NCBI RefSeq assembly: GCF_023156585.1
Contig: NZ_JALNMI010000004.1
Coordinates: 1-64,000 of the forward strand
DNA length: 64,000 bases
Source: Subsaxibacter sp. CAU 1640
GTDB lineage: Bacteria; Bacteroidota; Bacteroidia; Flavobacteriales; Flavobacteriaceae
Direction of reading: 5' to 3'
Shown: piece by piece, positions 46,136 to 54,883 of the stretch
How positions within the stretch are numbered: position 1 is the stretch's first letter
How the letters are laid out: every line of letters begins with the position of its first letter
Translations under genes and position numbers: made by a program
The notes under the pieces: generated by a model
The model's input: the letters and a program-made list of their open reading frames with translations, nothing else
What the model was told of the DNA's origin: nothing
Database searches by the model: none

Positions 46136-47107
46136 TTGAAAATTTCAAGAGAAGTCAAAACCGCAATATTAGTAATATCAGGAATCGTATTAATGATTTT
46201 CCTGTTCAATTACCTCAAAGGCATCAATCTTTTAGATAGCAATGCCGAATATCATACCACTTTCGATTATAATGCATTGGACAGCTCTGCTCCTGTGACA
46301 ATTAAAGGTAATAAAATAGGAAAAATTGCCAGTATCGAATACGATACAAAAACCGGTAAAACAAAAGTCACCATTTCCGTAAGAGATGATATTAAGTTTT
46401 CTAAAAACAGTAAAATCAAACTTTACGAAACGGGTTTAATGGGAGGGAATGGTCTTGCCATTGTTCCCGAACCAGGTACAGAATTGGCTGAAAGTGGCGA
46501 CTATCTGGAATCCACTGTAGAAGCTGGGCTCATCAGAAGTTTGACTGAAAATTTTTCGGGCATTAGTAGCAATCTAGGCAACACTATGCAATCTGCAGAT
46601 ACATTGCTTATTAATTTGAATAAGTTGGTGATCGATGATTCTGAAGAAGGATTGAAAAGAACGATTGCTGAATTGAATGCTACAATTATTTCCTTTAATA
46701 AATTATCTGGAAGTATAAACTCACTTGTTTCTAAAAATGATGAGCAATTGACTTCGGCCATTAAGAATTTCAATACTGTTACATCGGATCTAGCCGTCTT
46801 AAGCAATGATCTAAAAGATGTTAAATTATCAGAATCTATAGCAAAATTGGAGAACACTCTTGAAAGTGTTAATACGTTAATGGCCGATGTAAAGAATGGC
46901 AATGGTACACTTGGAAAATTGATGACTGATGATAAACTTTACGATAATCTCGAAGGTGCTTCAAAACAGTTGGAACAATTACTTCAAGACTTTAAACTGA
47001 ACCCTAAACGATATGTTCATTTTTCGGTATTCGGAAAGAAACCAGGAAAGTTTGATGCTGAAGAAAACATTATCGAAGACGAAAAGACACAACCAGAAAA
47101 CAACTAA
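46136..47107 (+). CDS. MlaD/MCE family lipid-transport protein
   Basis: A 323-residue protein with one N-terminal membrane helix (about residues 8-25, ILVISGIVLMIFLFNYL) and a periplasmic MCE domain (about 35-115, VTIKGNKIGKIASIEYD, IKLYETGLMGGNGLAIVP). The rest is a long helical region (about 120-300) typical of the tube-forming helices of MCE hexamers. The role is retrograde phospholipid transport, as in Mla, inferred from the family. The start is TTG at 46136, followed by a basic KISREVK stretch. It is preceded by the amidase gene, a common order in flavobacteria as I know it. Confidence 0.9.
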   Translation: MKISREVKTAILVISGIVLMIFLFNYLKGINLLDSNAEYHTTFDYNALDSSAPVTIKGNKIGKIASIEYDTKTGKTKVTISVRDDIKFSKNSKIKLYETGLMGGNGLAIVPEPGTELAESGDYLESTVEAGLIRSLTENFSGISSNLGNTMQSADTLLINLNKLVIDDSEEGLKRTIAELNATIISFNKLSGSINSLVSKNDEQLTSAIKNFNTVTSDLAVLSNDLKDVKLSESIAKLENTLESVNTLMADVKNGNGTLGKLMTDDKLYDNLEGASKQLEQLLQDFKLNPKRYVHFSVFGKKPGKFDAEENIIEDEKTQPENN

Positions 47108-47116
47108 TCCAATCAG

Positions 47117-48424
47117 ATGGAATACCTTCCAAACATTTTATTCGCAATTGCGCTAATTGCTGGAATCGGATATTTTGTAATGAATGTCAAAAAGCTCGTT
47201 CGCAATATCAAACTAGGTAAGGATGTAGATGTAAGCGACCATAAATCAAAACGATGGAACAATATGGCGATGATTGCTCTTGGGCAATCTAAAATGGTAA
47301 GACGTCCTATTTCAGGCATTCTTCACGTCATAGTTTACGTTGGTTTTGTTATCATCAATATTGAAGTTTTAGAGATCATTCTCGATGGTCTTTTTGGGAC
47401 GCATCGTATGTTTTCTGATGTATTGCCAACTTCAGTTTATGGTTTTTTGATTGGAAGTTTTGAACTATTGGCAGCACTTGTTTTTGTGTCTGTAATTGTG
47501 TTCTGGTTTCGCCGAAATGTCATTAAAATCAAGCGTTTTTGGGCGAATGAAATGACCAGTTGGCCAAAGAATGATGCCAATTTCATTCTTTACTTTGAAA
47601 TGGTGTTGATGACATTATTTTTGATAATGAATGCTTCGGATGTTCAATTTCAAGCAATGGATAGTGGCAACATCATAAGTCAGCATATTGCATCTTGGTT
47701 TGGAAATACTTCAACGGAAACCTTACATATTACTGAAAGAACGGCCTGGTGGCTGCATATTTTGGGAATTTTGGTGTTCCTGAACTATCTCTATTTTTCA
47801 AAACATTTACATATCCTTCTAGCATTTCCTAATACGTACTTTGGAAAAGTTCGTCCTAAAGGCCAATTTGATAATAACGAGGCTGTGACCAAGGAAGTGA
47901 AAATGATGATGGATCCAAACGTTGATCCTTTTGCAGCAGCTCCTGAAGGCGCAGAAACACCAGCAAAGTTTGGTGCCAGTGATGTGCAAGATTTGAGTTG
48001 GGTTCAGCTCCTCAACGCTTACACCTGTACGGAATGTGGTCGTTGCACGAGTGAATGTCCAGCCAATCAAACAGGGAAAAAATTATCGCCTCGTAAAATT
48101 ATGATGGACACTCGTGACCGTCTCGAAGAGGTTGGAAAAAATATCGATGCCAATAAAGGTGAATTTAAAGATGACGGCAAGCAATTGTTGGATGATTACA
48201 TTACACGCGAAGAATTATGGGCTTGCACGACTTGCAATGCTTGTGTTGAAGCCTGTCCTGTAAGTATTGATCCATTATCTATAATTATGGATATGAGACG
48301 TTATCTTGTGATGGAGCAAAGTGCAGCACCTATGGAGCTGAATAATATGATGACGAATGTTGAAAACAATGGTGCGCCTTGGCCTTATAACCAAATGGAC
48401 CGATTGAATTGGAAGAATGAATAA
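47117..48424 (+). CDS. Membrane-bound iron-sulfur oxidoreductase subunit (HdrC/NarI-like plus 4Fe-4S)
   Basis: A 435-residue protein. The N-terminal ~245 residues hold about five hydrophobic helices of a heme b/NarI-like type; a linker rich in P and A follows. The C-terminal part carries two CxxCxxCxxxCP clusters: CTECGRCTSECP near residue 303 and CTTCNACVEACP near 369, each binding a 4Fe-4S centre. This architecture matches membrane partners of CCG-domain proteins, moving electrons to or from the quinone pool. It is the first of three overlapping or abutting genes with the CCG protein at 48606. Confidence 0.9.
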   Translation: MEYLPNILFAIALIAGIGYFVMNVKKLVRNIKLGKDVDVSDHKSKRWNNMAMIALGQSKMVRRPISGILHVIVYVGFVIINIEVLEIILDGLFGTHRMFSDVLPTSVYGFLIGSFELLAALVFVSVIVFWFRRNVIKIKRFWANEMTSWPKNDANFILYFEMVLMTLFLIMNASDVQFQAMDSGNIISQHIASWFGNTSTETLHITERTAWWLHILGILVFLNYLYFSKHLHILLAFPNTYFGKVRPKGQFDNNEAVTKEVKMMMDPNVDPFAAAPEGAETPAKFGASDVQDLSWVQLLNAYTCTECGRCTSECPANQTGKKLSPRKIMMDTRDRLEEVGKNIDANKGEFKDDGKQLLDDYITREELWACTTCNACVEACPVSIDPLSIIMDMRRYLVMEQSAAPMELNNMMTNVENNGAPWPYNQMDRLNWKNE

Positions 48425-48605
48425 TAAACATTCCCTTTACGACAATCCAAAAAAACTAATCACTTATGGTGTGATATTTATGTTGATTGGGATTGTGCTA
48501 CCTTTTGTTTGGAGCGGTAGACTGGATTTTGCTTTTGGAATATGTTTCGGTTCTGGAGTGGCGCATTTTGGAATGGGAATGCATAAAAGATATAACAACA
48601 AGTAG
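48417..48605 (+). CDS. 62-residue two-helix membrane protein of the Fe-S operon
   Basis: A small protein beginning eight bases inside the previous gene and ending directly at the next start. Two hydrophobic helices, KKLITYGVIFMLIGIVLPFVW and FAFGICFGSGVAHFGMGM, are joined by a short SGRLD turn, with charged ends (MHKRYNNK). No cysteine ligands for Fe-S are seen; its one Cys and two His could support heme but this is speculation. The overlaps on both sides suggest a small subunit of the electron-transfer complex. Confidence 0.75.
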   Translation: MNNKHSLYDNPKKLITYGVIFMLIGIVLPFVWSGRLDFAFGICFGSGVAHFGMGMHKRYNNK

Positions 48606-49394
48606 ATGGAAAATTTGAAAGTGCCTACAATGGCAGAATTTATGGCAGAAGGCAAACAACCTGAAGTGTTGTTTTGGGTAGGCTGTGCCGGAAGTTTTGA
48701 CGATAGGGCAAAAAAAATAACCAAAGCCTTTGTAAAATTGCTTAACAAAGCCAATGTTGAGTTTGCAGTTCTTGGTACAGAAGAAAGTTGTACTGGTGAC
48801 CCAGCGAAGCGATCTGGCAATGAATTCCTGTTTCAAATGCAGGCTGTCACTAATATCGAAGTGCTGAATGCTTACGAAGTTAAAAAGATCGTGACTGCTT
48901 GTCCGCATTGTTTCAATACTATTAAAAATGAATATCCAGGATTGGGCGGCAACTATGAGGTGATGCATCATACCCAATTTTTAAAAACACTTTTAGATGA
49001 AGGTCGATTGACAGTTGAAGGTGGCCAATTTAAAGGAAAACGTATTACATTTCACGACCCTTGCTATTTGGGACGAGCCAATAATGTATATGAAGCGCCA
49101 AGAGATTTGATTCTGAAACTCGAAGCAGAATTGGTAGAAATGAAAAAGTGTCGACGCAACGGACTATGTTGTGGAGCAGGAGGTGCGCAAATGTTCAAAG
49201 AGCCCGAAAAAGGGAATAAAGATGTGAACGTGGAGCGTACCGAGCAGGCGATCGAAGTAAAACCTGAAATCATTGCTGCTGGATGTCCATTTTGCAATAC
49301 TATGATGACTGATGGTGTGAAAGCAACCAACAAAGAAGCAGAGATTGCTGTGATGGATGTTGCCGAGTTGATTGCAAATGCTCAAGACCTATAA
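48606..49394 (+). CDS. CCG-domain Fe-S protein (HdrB/LutA/GlpC type)
   Basis: A 262-residue soluble subunit. Two CCG-type repeats can be read: a first with VGCAGSF then ACPHCFNTIKNEY, and a second with HDPCYLGRANNVYEAPR, NGLCCGAGGAQMF and GCPFCNTMM. Such domains bind a noncubane cluster in HdrB and act as the redox subunit in several flavin- and disulfide-linked enzymes. The substrate here is unknown. It starts one base after the small membrane gene and ends in a TAATG overlap with serB. Confidence 0.9.
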   Translation: MENLKVPTMAEFMAEGKQPEVLFWVGCAGSFDDRAKKITKAFVKLLNKANVEFAVLGTEESCTGDPAKRSGNEFLFQMQAVTNIEVLNAYEVKKIVTACPHCFNTIKNEYPGLGGNYEVMHHTQFLKTLLDEGRLTVEGGQFKGKRITFHDPCYLGRANNVYEAPRDLILKLEAELVEMKKCRRNGLCCGAGGAQMFKEPEKGNKDVNVERTEQAIEVKPEIIAAGCPFCNTMMTDGVKATNKEAEIAVMDVAELIANAQDL

Positions 49395-50617
49395 TGGCCA
49401 CTGAAATATTTCTACTTAACATTTCTGGACAAGATAAACCTGGCTTAACGTCTGGCTTGACCAATGTCTTGGCACACTACGACGCCAAAGTATTGGATAT
49501 CGGTCAGGCAAATATTCACGATACATTGTCACTTGGCTTTCTATTTGAAATTGAATCTGGCGTAAAATCGGCGGCAGTTTTAAAGGATTTGCTTTTTAAA
49601 GCTTACGAACTTGGTGTGAAGGCTAAATTCACACCTATTTCTTCTGAAGATTATGAAAAATGGGTGAGCAACCAAGGAAAAGACCGTTATATTGTTACAA
49701 TTCTTGGCGAAAAATTGACCGCTGAACAAATCTCGAAAGTCACCAGGGTCATTTCAGAAAAAAACCTGAACATCGACGCCATCAAGCGCTTGACAGGTCG
49801 ATTGTCTTTGGTAAAGAAAGATGAGTATCCACGAGCGTCCATCCAATTATCCATAAGAGGTAAAATCGATAATAAAGCGGAATTCACGGAGAAGTTTCTT
49901 CAAATTTCGCACGATTTGGATGTCGATATTGCGTTTCAAGAAGATAATATTTACAGACGTAACAGACGTTTGGTTTGTTTCGATATGGATTCTACCTTGA
50001 TTCAAGCAGAAGTCATTGATAAGTTGGCAGAATTGGCTGGTGTGGGTGATGAAGTGAAAGCCATCACCGAATCTGCGATGAATGGAGAAATTGATTTCAA
50101 GGAAAGTTTTAAGCAGCGAATGGCACTTTTAAAAGGCTTGAGCGAAGAAGTTTTGCAGGATGTGGCTGTCAATCTTCCCATTACCAAAGGAGCCAAGCGT
50201 CTCATTGATGCCTTGAAGAAATATGGTTTTAAAACCGCTATTCTTTCAGGAGGCTTCACCTATTTCGGTCATTATTTACAGAAAGAACTTGGTATCGACT
50301 ATGTCTATGCCAACGAACTTGAAATTAAAGAAGGTTTACTCACGGGAAATTACGTCGGCGAAATTGTTGATGGCGATAAAAAGGCCGAATATTTAAAAGA
50401 AATAGCTCAAAAAGAAGGCATCGATATTGCGCAAACAATTGCAGTAGGCGATGGTGCCAATGATTTGCCAATGCTCAACCTGGCAGGTCTTGGAATTGCT
50501 TTCCACGCAAAACCGACTGTTAAAAACAATGCGCAAAGCGCCATTTCAAGTATCGGATTGGATGGTATTTTGTATCTTTTGGGATATCATGACCGTCATA
50601 TCGATTTGTTTGAATAA
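49394..50617 (+). CDS. serB: Phosphoserine phosphatase with N-terminal ACT domains
   Basis: A 407-residue enzyme for the last step of serine synthesis. The N-terminal ~170 residues hold two ACT-like domains (FLLNISGQDKPGLTSGL; DRYIVTILGEKLTAEQ). The HAD phosphatase domain starts with VCFDMDSTLIQAEVIDKLAEL (nucleophile Asp of DMDST), then LSGGFTYF, and VGDGANDLPML. Length is usual for the ACT-fused form. Its start overlaps the CCG gene by one base. Serine feedback through ACT is likely. Confidence 0.95.
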   Translation: MATEIFLLNISGQDKPGLTSGLTNVLAHYDAKVLDIGQANIHDTLSLGFLFEIESGVKSAAVLKDLLFKAYELGVKAKFTPISSEDYEKWVSNQGKDRYIVTILGEKLTAEQISKVTRVISEKNLNIDAIKRLTGRLSLVKKDEYPRASIQLSIRGKIDNKAEFTEKFLQISHDLDVDIAFQEDNIYRRNRRLVCFDMDSTLIQAEVIDKLAELAGVGDEVKAITESAMNGEIDFKESFKQRMALLKGLSEEVLQDVAVNLPITKGAKRLIDALKKYGFKTAILSGGFTYFGHYLQKELGIDYVYANELEIKEGLLTGNYVGEIVDGDKKAEYLKEIAQKEGIDIAQTIAVGDGANDLPMLNLAGLGIAFHAKPTVKNNAQSAISSIGLDGILYLLGYHDRHIDLFE

Positions 50618-50662
50618 ATTGTCGATTACAAACCTTTTTTTAACTACAGCAATTGAAACATT

Positions 50663-51328
50663 ATGAAGAAACTTATACTCTTTGCATTATTTTGTTCCTC
50701 TTTACAGCTCTTTTCTCAAGACAAAACGATGGACGAGGCCATAAACATGATGGCTGAAGATACGTGTGAGTGTATTAAAAATGACCCAGAGTCCTTCAAG
50801 CCTGAAATATCTATGGACAAGAAAAAAATGTCTTTAGGCTTATGTCTATTGAAAAGTTATAATGTTCGGAAAAATGAATCAACAGCATTGGCTAAAAATG
50901 GTTTAAATAATTTTGAGCAAATCGGGGAACAAGTAGGGTTGAAACTGGTTGAGATTTGCATGGAAAATTTCATGGGACTTTTTTCATCAAATGATTTGGA
51001 AGAATTTGTGAATGATGATGACGATGATTCTTATGGTACAATGCCACCACCTCCGCCACCGCCTGCTCTTAAAAATGAGAACGACTTACAGATGGAGGGA
51101 GATTTAATTTCATTAAATAATGACGCCATTTCTTACATTCAAATTAAAGATGCTTATAATAAAACGCACCTGTTTTTGATTTGTGAACAGTTTGAAGGCT
51201 TCGAGCTTCTAAAGAAATCAAATTATCAGAAATCCTTTAAGGTTTATTACAAAGAGTCTTATTATTTTGATTTGAGTGAACGTAAGTATGTCAAAAAGAA
51301 AGTGGTCAAACACATCGAATTTCTTTAA
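50663..51328 (+). CDS. Secreted cysteine-motif protein with proline-rich linker
   Basis: A 221-residue protein with a signal peptide (MKKLILFALFCSSLQLFSQ). The mature N-terminal domain has CxC (DTCECIKND), LGLCLL and EICMENF, four cysteines arranged as in the smaller protein at 59048. A poly-acidic stretch (NDDDDDS) and a PPPPPPPA linker separate it from a C-terminal domain (KNENDLQMEGDLISL and a K-rich RKYVKKKVVKHIEF). No known function. Members of this cysteine family are common in flavobacteria, and may chelate metal or form disulfides. Confidence 0.72.
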   Translation: MKKLILFALFCSSLQLFSQDKTMDEAINMMAEDTCECIKNDPESFKPEISMDKKKMSLGLCLLKSYNVRKNESTALAKNGLNNFEQIGEQVGLKLVEICMENFMGLFSSNDLEEFVNDDDDDSYGTMPPPPPPPALKNENDLQMEGDLISLNNDAISYIQIKDAYNKTHLFLICEQFEGFELLKKSNYQKSFKVYYKESYYFDLSERKYVKKKVVKHIEFL

Positions 51329-51369
51329 TAAATAAGCCTCTCAATTCGATATCAAAAATCTGAATTCAT

Positions 51370-51888
51370 ATGAACTTTACAAATTCACAAATTGAAGATT
51401 TTACGATACCTTCTTTGGAAGAAGTACATCTGAAACCAATCTCAAAAAACTATTTCAAAATTATTGTCATCAATAAGATAGTGGTTTATGGTATTTTCTT
51501 TTTGATTCTTTTGATGTTGAATCGATTTGTTGATGATGTCGCTTTTCAGGATAATTTTTGGGTATTGTTCGGTGTACTTTGCATCTTTTGTTTTATTGAT
51601 TTTACAACGTCTTATATTGCCTTCAAGAATAGAAAATATGCCATTCGTGAGCACGATGTTATTTATGCCAAAGGTTTTTTAACGCGTTCCATCACAACGG
51701 TTCCGATTTCTAGAATTCAGCATATTGAAGAATCCAGAAGTTGGCTGGCAAGACAATTACATCTATCGACATTGAACATTTTTACTGCTGGAGAGTCTGG
51801 AAGTGACTTAACTATCAAAGGCTTGCCTAAAGACGAAGCAAAGCAAATCAATGATTTCTTAAGTTCAAAGGTCAATGGAAGAATTTGA
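51370..51888 (+). CDS. PH-domain membrane protein (bPH2, YdbS-like)
   Basis: A 172-residue protein with two hydrophobic helices (about 33-60 VYGIFFLILLMLNRF; 65-85 FWVLFGVLCIFCF) followed by a bacterial PH-like domain (RKYAIREHDVIYAKGFLTRSITTVPISRIQHIEESRS in parts, ending TLNIFTAGESGSDLTI). YdbS-like proteins act as pairs with a longer YdbT-like partner, here the next gene, which overlaps by 14 bases. Function is unknown; in Bacillus the pair affects antimicrobial resistance. Confidence 0.88.
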   Translation: MNFTNSQIEDFTIPSLEEVHLKPISKNYFKIIVINKIVVYGIFFLILLMLNRFVDDVAFQDNFWVLFGVLCIFCFIDFTTSYIAFKNRKYAIREHDVIYAKGFLTRSITTVPISRIQHIEESRSWLARQLHLSTLNIFTAGESGSDLTIKGLPKDEAKQINDFLSSKVNGRI

Positions 51889-53374
51889 CTTTTCACAACC
51901 GAGCAGGCAATCATCAAAAGGTATCATTGTCATTTTTGCGGTCAATGCGGTAAAGTGGTTAAGGGCGTTATTTCCCGCTTTGGTGGCACTGGGTTTTGGA
52001 TTGTTCCGAAAGAATTCTTTTTTGACGTGGTCGCCTTGGATGATTGCACTTATCATTTTCGTTCTTCTTCTGCTTATGCTAGGTGTTGCCGTTCTAAAAT
52101 ATCTGAACTTTAAGTTTCACGTAGCTGATGACGATTTTCATTTGGATACAGGGATCATTGAAAAAGACAAAACCATCATTCCGAAATCAAAGATTCAGAA
52201 TGTTTATATCCAACAGAATTTCCTTCAGCAAATTATAAACGTGGTCTCCTTAAAGGTTGAATCGGCAGGTGATAAAAAATCGGAAATTGAAATCAATGCC
52301 TTGAGCAGACCGATGGCGCTTCAATTGAAAAAAGCGCTGTTTGACCGCAAATCTGCGACTGTTGAAACAAATGACATTTTTCAGGACGAAGTGGAGGCCA
52401 ATGTGTTCTTTAAAATATCAATCAAACGCTTGTTTCTTGAAGGCTTGTTACATAATCATCTCAAGAGTTTTGCAATCATCACATCGTTTGCTTTCGGTAT
52501 TTATTACGAATTTAAAAGCATTATCGAGGACTTGCAGATCAATGACAATTTAGACCAATTGACCACTTATGAAGATGGCTTGGCGCAAGTGTTATACTTG
52601 AACTTGCTTTTAGGGTTTATCGTACTGATAATTTCAATTGTGTATTCTGTGGTACGGATTGTGATTGGTAATTTCAACTTGGAAGTCATTGAGAACAACA
52701 AAACCATCGAAATCAGCAAAGGCTTGCTTAACAAGGTATCGTTGACTTTGACTCCTGATAAAATCCAGAATGTGATTGTAAAAACCAATGCGCTCAAAAG
52801 AAGATTGAATCTACACTCGCTATACGTGAAGCAGGCAATGACCAACGAAAAACAAAGCAAGAATTTCGGGATTATTGCTTTGGAAGATGTGCATATTCAG
52901 CATTTGTTGGATAAACTTCTTCAAAACTATCACACATCTGATGAAAAACGAAAGCCATCTAGTTATTACAAACGCATTATGGCGTTTTATTCTCTATTGT
53001 TTCTAGTGCTGATTAACCTCATTGCTGTAGTATTGTTTGATTATAATGCCTTGTTTGTGAATCTGTTTCTCGTACCATTTATGGCACTGTCCGTTCATTA
53101 TCGCTATAAAAAGGCTTATTATAACATTACAGAGCCGTTCTTGACGGTTGGCAGTGGCTTTATTGATACCAAAAAAGAAATCATCAATATTCATAAACTT
53201 CAGGCAGTGAAATTGGTGCAAAACATTTTTCAAAAGAGAAGAGGCGTGGCGTCAGTGATTGTTTATACGGCTTCAAAATCTGTGACCATTCCTTATGTAA
53301 ACGAGAAACAGGCCAAATCTATCTATGATTTTTTATTGTTCAAGGTGGAATCTGAAGGTAAAAATTGGATGTAA
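51875..53374 (+). CDS. PH-domain membrane protein (YdbT-like)
   Basis: A 499-residue partner of the preceding gene. Several membrane helices (about 15-75, 180-275, 370-400) alternate with PH-like repeats, each with a KDKTIIPKSKIQNVYIQQ-type strand (also NNKTIEISKGLL and KEIINIHKLQAVKLVQN). Three PH-like repeats are visible. The start is ATG at 51875, inside the previous gene. Function is not known; a tandem pair is standard for this family. Confidence 0.88.
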   Translation: MEEFDFSQPSRQSSKGIIVIFAVNAVKWLRALFPALVALGFGLFRKNSFLTWSPWMIALIIFVLLLLMLGVAVLKYLNFKFHVADDDFHLDTGIIEKDKTIIPKSKIQNVYIQQNFLQQIINVVSLKVESAGDKKSEIEINALSRPMALQLKKALFDRKSATVETNDIFQDEVEANVFFKISIKRLFLEGLLHNHLKSFAIITSFAFGIYYEFKSIIEDLQINDNLDQLTTYEDGLAQVLYLNLLLGFIVLIISIVYSVVRIVIGNFNLEVIENNKTIEISKGLLNKVSLTLTPDKIQNVIVKTNALKRRLNLHSLYVKQAMTNEKQSKNFGIIALEDVHIQHLLDKLLQNYHTSDEKRKPSSYYKRIMAFYSLLFLVLINLIAVVLFDYNALFVNLFLVPFMALSVHYRYKKAYYNITEPFLTVGSGFIDTKKEIINIHKLQAVKLVQNIFQKRRGVASVIVYTASKSVTIPYVNEKQAKSIYDFLLFKVESEGKNWM

Positions 53375-53432
53375 AGATGTACTTTTGAAGTTCAAAACTT
53401 AATCTTATATTTTCATTTATAGTATAAGTTCA

Positions 53433-54206
53433 ATGCAATTAAGAGCGGTCGTAATACTTTTTATATCTATTTTACTTGGAAACACCATACAAGCACAAAT
53501 AGTTAAAGACACATTGCTCTCTGACCCAACCGAGTTTCACCTTAAACAAATCATTATTCCAACTTCATTAATAACAATAGGTGTTATAGGCTTGGAAAGT
53601 CATACTTTAAAGGATATCAGTGAAAGTATCAATAATGAAAGGGATGAGCACATAGATGACAAGTTTACCATTGATGATTTTTCTCAATATTCTCCTATTG
53701 CGGCTGTCTATGCACTTAATGCCTTTGGTGTGCAAGGAAAAAGAAATTTCGGAGATAGAACTTTAGTAATTGCTACTGCACATTTGATAATGACGTCTTC
53801 CGTGCACATTATAAAAACCACATCAAACCTACAACGACCGGACGGAAGTGCTTTTAATTCCTTTCCATCAGGACATACCGCAACAGCTTTTATGGGTGCA
53901 GAATTTTTATGGCAAGAATACAAACATCAATCCGTTTGGTATGGGATTTCGGGGTATGCGGTGGCAACCCTAACAGGAGCTTTTAGGATGTATAATGACC
54001 GTCATTGGTTCAATGATGTGGTCACTGGCGCAGGTATAGGGATTATAAGCACTAAAATCGCTTATTGGCTATTACCAACTTTTCAATCAATTTTTAAGAA
54101 AAAAAACACTAAAAATTTTAATAATGAAGTATCCAATTTCAAACCAATTGTTTTACCTTGTATAGGAAATGATTTCGTAGGAATTGGATTATCAGCAACA
54201 TTTTGA
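53433..54206 (+). CDS. PAP2 superfamily phosphatase, exported
   Basis: A 257-residue protein with a signal peptide-like start (MQLRAVVILFISILLGNTIQAQ). The PAP2 motifs are KTTSNLQRPDG (C1), PSGHT (C2) and RMYNDRHWFNDVVTG (C3, catalytic His). Substrates may be undecaprenyl pyrophosphate or lipid phosphates such as phosphatidate. Location is the periplasm or outer membrane side. It lies just downstream of the PH-domain pair. The stop is four bases before the next gene's ATG. Confidence 0.9.
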   Translation: MQLRAVVILFISILLGNTIQAQIVKDTLLSDPTEFHLKQIIIPTSLITIGVIGLESHTLKDISESINNERDEHIDDKFTIDDFSQYSPIAAVYALNAFGVQGKRNFGDRTLVIATAHLIMTSSVHIIKTTSNLQRPDGSAFNSFPSGHTATAFMGAEFLWQEYKHQSVWYGISGYAVATLTGAFRMYNDRHWFNDVVTGAGIGIISTKIAYWLLPTFQSIFKKKNTKNFNNEVSNFKPIVLPCIGNDFVGIGLSATF

Positions 54207-54210
54207 TATT

Positions 54211-54693
54211 ATGCTAGTCGATTTTAATATATTACCAGAAGAGTCCAGAGTTTGGATTTACCAAGCTAACCGATCTTTTACTGATGAAGAACTCTCTGAA
54301 CTTCAAACCAAATTAGATACTTTCATTGAAAACTGGACAGCCCACGGAAGTGATTTGAAAGCTGGCTATACCATTAAATACAAACGTTTTATAGTTATAG
54401 GCTTGAATCAGAACTTAAACAAAGCTACTGGCTGTTCTATAGATGCATCCGTACATTTTATTCAACAACTTGAGAACGATTACAACGTCGATTTAATGGA
54501 CAAAATGAACGTGTCTTACAAGCAAGGTGAGTTCATTGCTTACAAATCTTTATTGGACTTTAAGAAGATGGCAAAGGACAAAGCCGTCTCAAAAAATACG
54601 ATTGTCTTCAATAATTTGGTGACCAACGTTGCCGAATTCAATGAAAATTGGGAAGTGCCTGCAAGTGAGAGTTGGCATAGTCGCTTTTTGTAA
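54211..54693 (+). CDS. Conserved hypothetical protein (often mislabelled ABC transporter ATPase)
   Basis: A 160-residue soluble protein. It begins with LPEESRVWIYQANRSFTDEE and continues with TFIENWTAHGSDLKAGYTIKY, IDASVHFIQQLENDYNVDL, ending with an SESWHSRF tail. Homologues are frequent in Bacteroidota and appear in databases as ABC transporter ATPase, but no Walker A, Walker B or signature motif is present, so I reject that. The ATG at 54211 is preferred over the TTG at 54184 which would overlap the PAP2 gene. Confidence 0.8.
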   Translation: MLVDFNILPEESRVWIYQANRSFTDEELSELQTKLDTFIENWTAHGSDLKAGYTIKYKRFIVIGLNQNLNKATGCSIDASVHFIQQLENDYNVDLMDKMNVSYKQGEFIAYKSLLDFKKMAKDKAVSKNTIVFNNLVTNVAEFNENWEVPASESWHSRFL

Positions 54694-54790
54694 ATTCAGT
54701 GTTCAGTGATCAGTATTCAGTATTCGGTCCTATATAATCTGTCAACTGCTACTGGCCACTGCCAACTTTCTTAATAACCTTCTTGATAAA
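54694..54790. repeat. Degenerate short quasi-tandem intergenic repeat
   Basis: Runs of ATTCAGTGTTCAGTGATCAG type followed by CTGTCAACTGCTACTGGCCA type. Format is like the repeat at 27985-28112 but with different words. Confidence 0.6.
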
Positions 54791-54883
54791 ACTATCTTAA
54801 AATACTATACTCTTCTTGCCAAATATACTATTTTGGCATAGTTTTTAGTTTTATTCGAAAGTATATAGAAAGCCCGAGATTTT

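Noticed and set aside
53383-53397. TTTTGAAGTTCAAAA dyad after the YdbT-like gene
   Set aside because: Loop of one base and AT-rich; no T-run follows, so not a terminator.
54211-54693. ABC transporter ATPase annotation used for homologues
   Set aside because: No Walker A, Walker B or LSGGQ motif in 160 residues.
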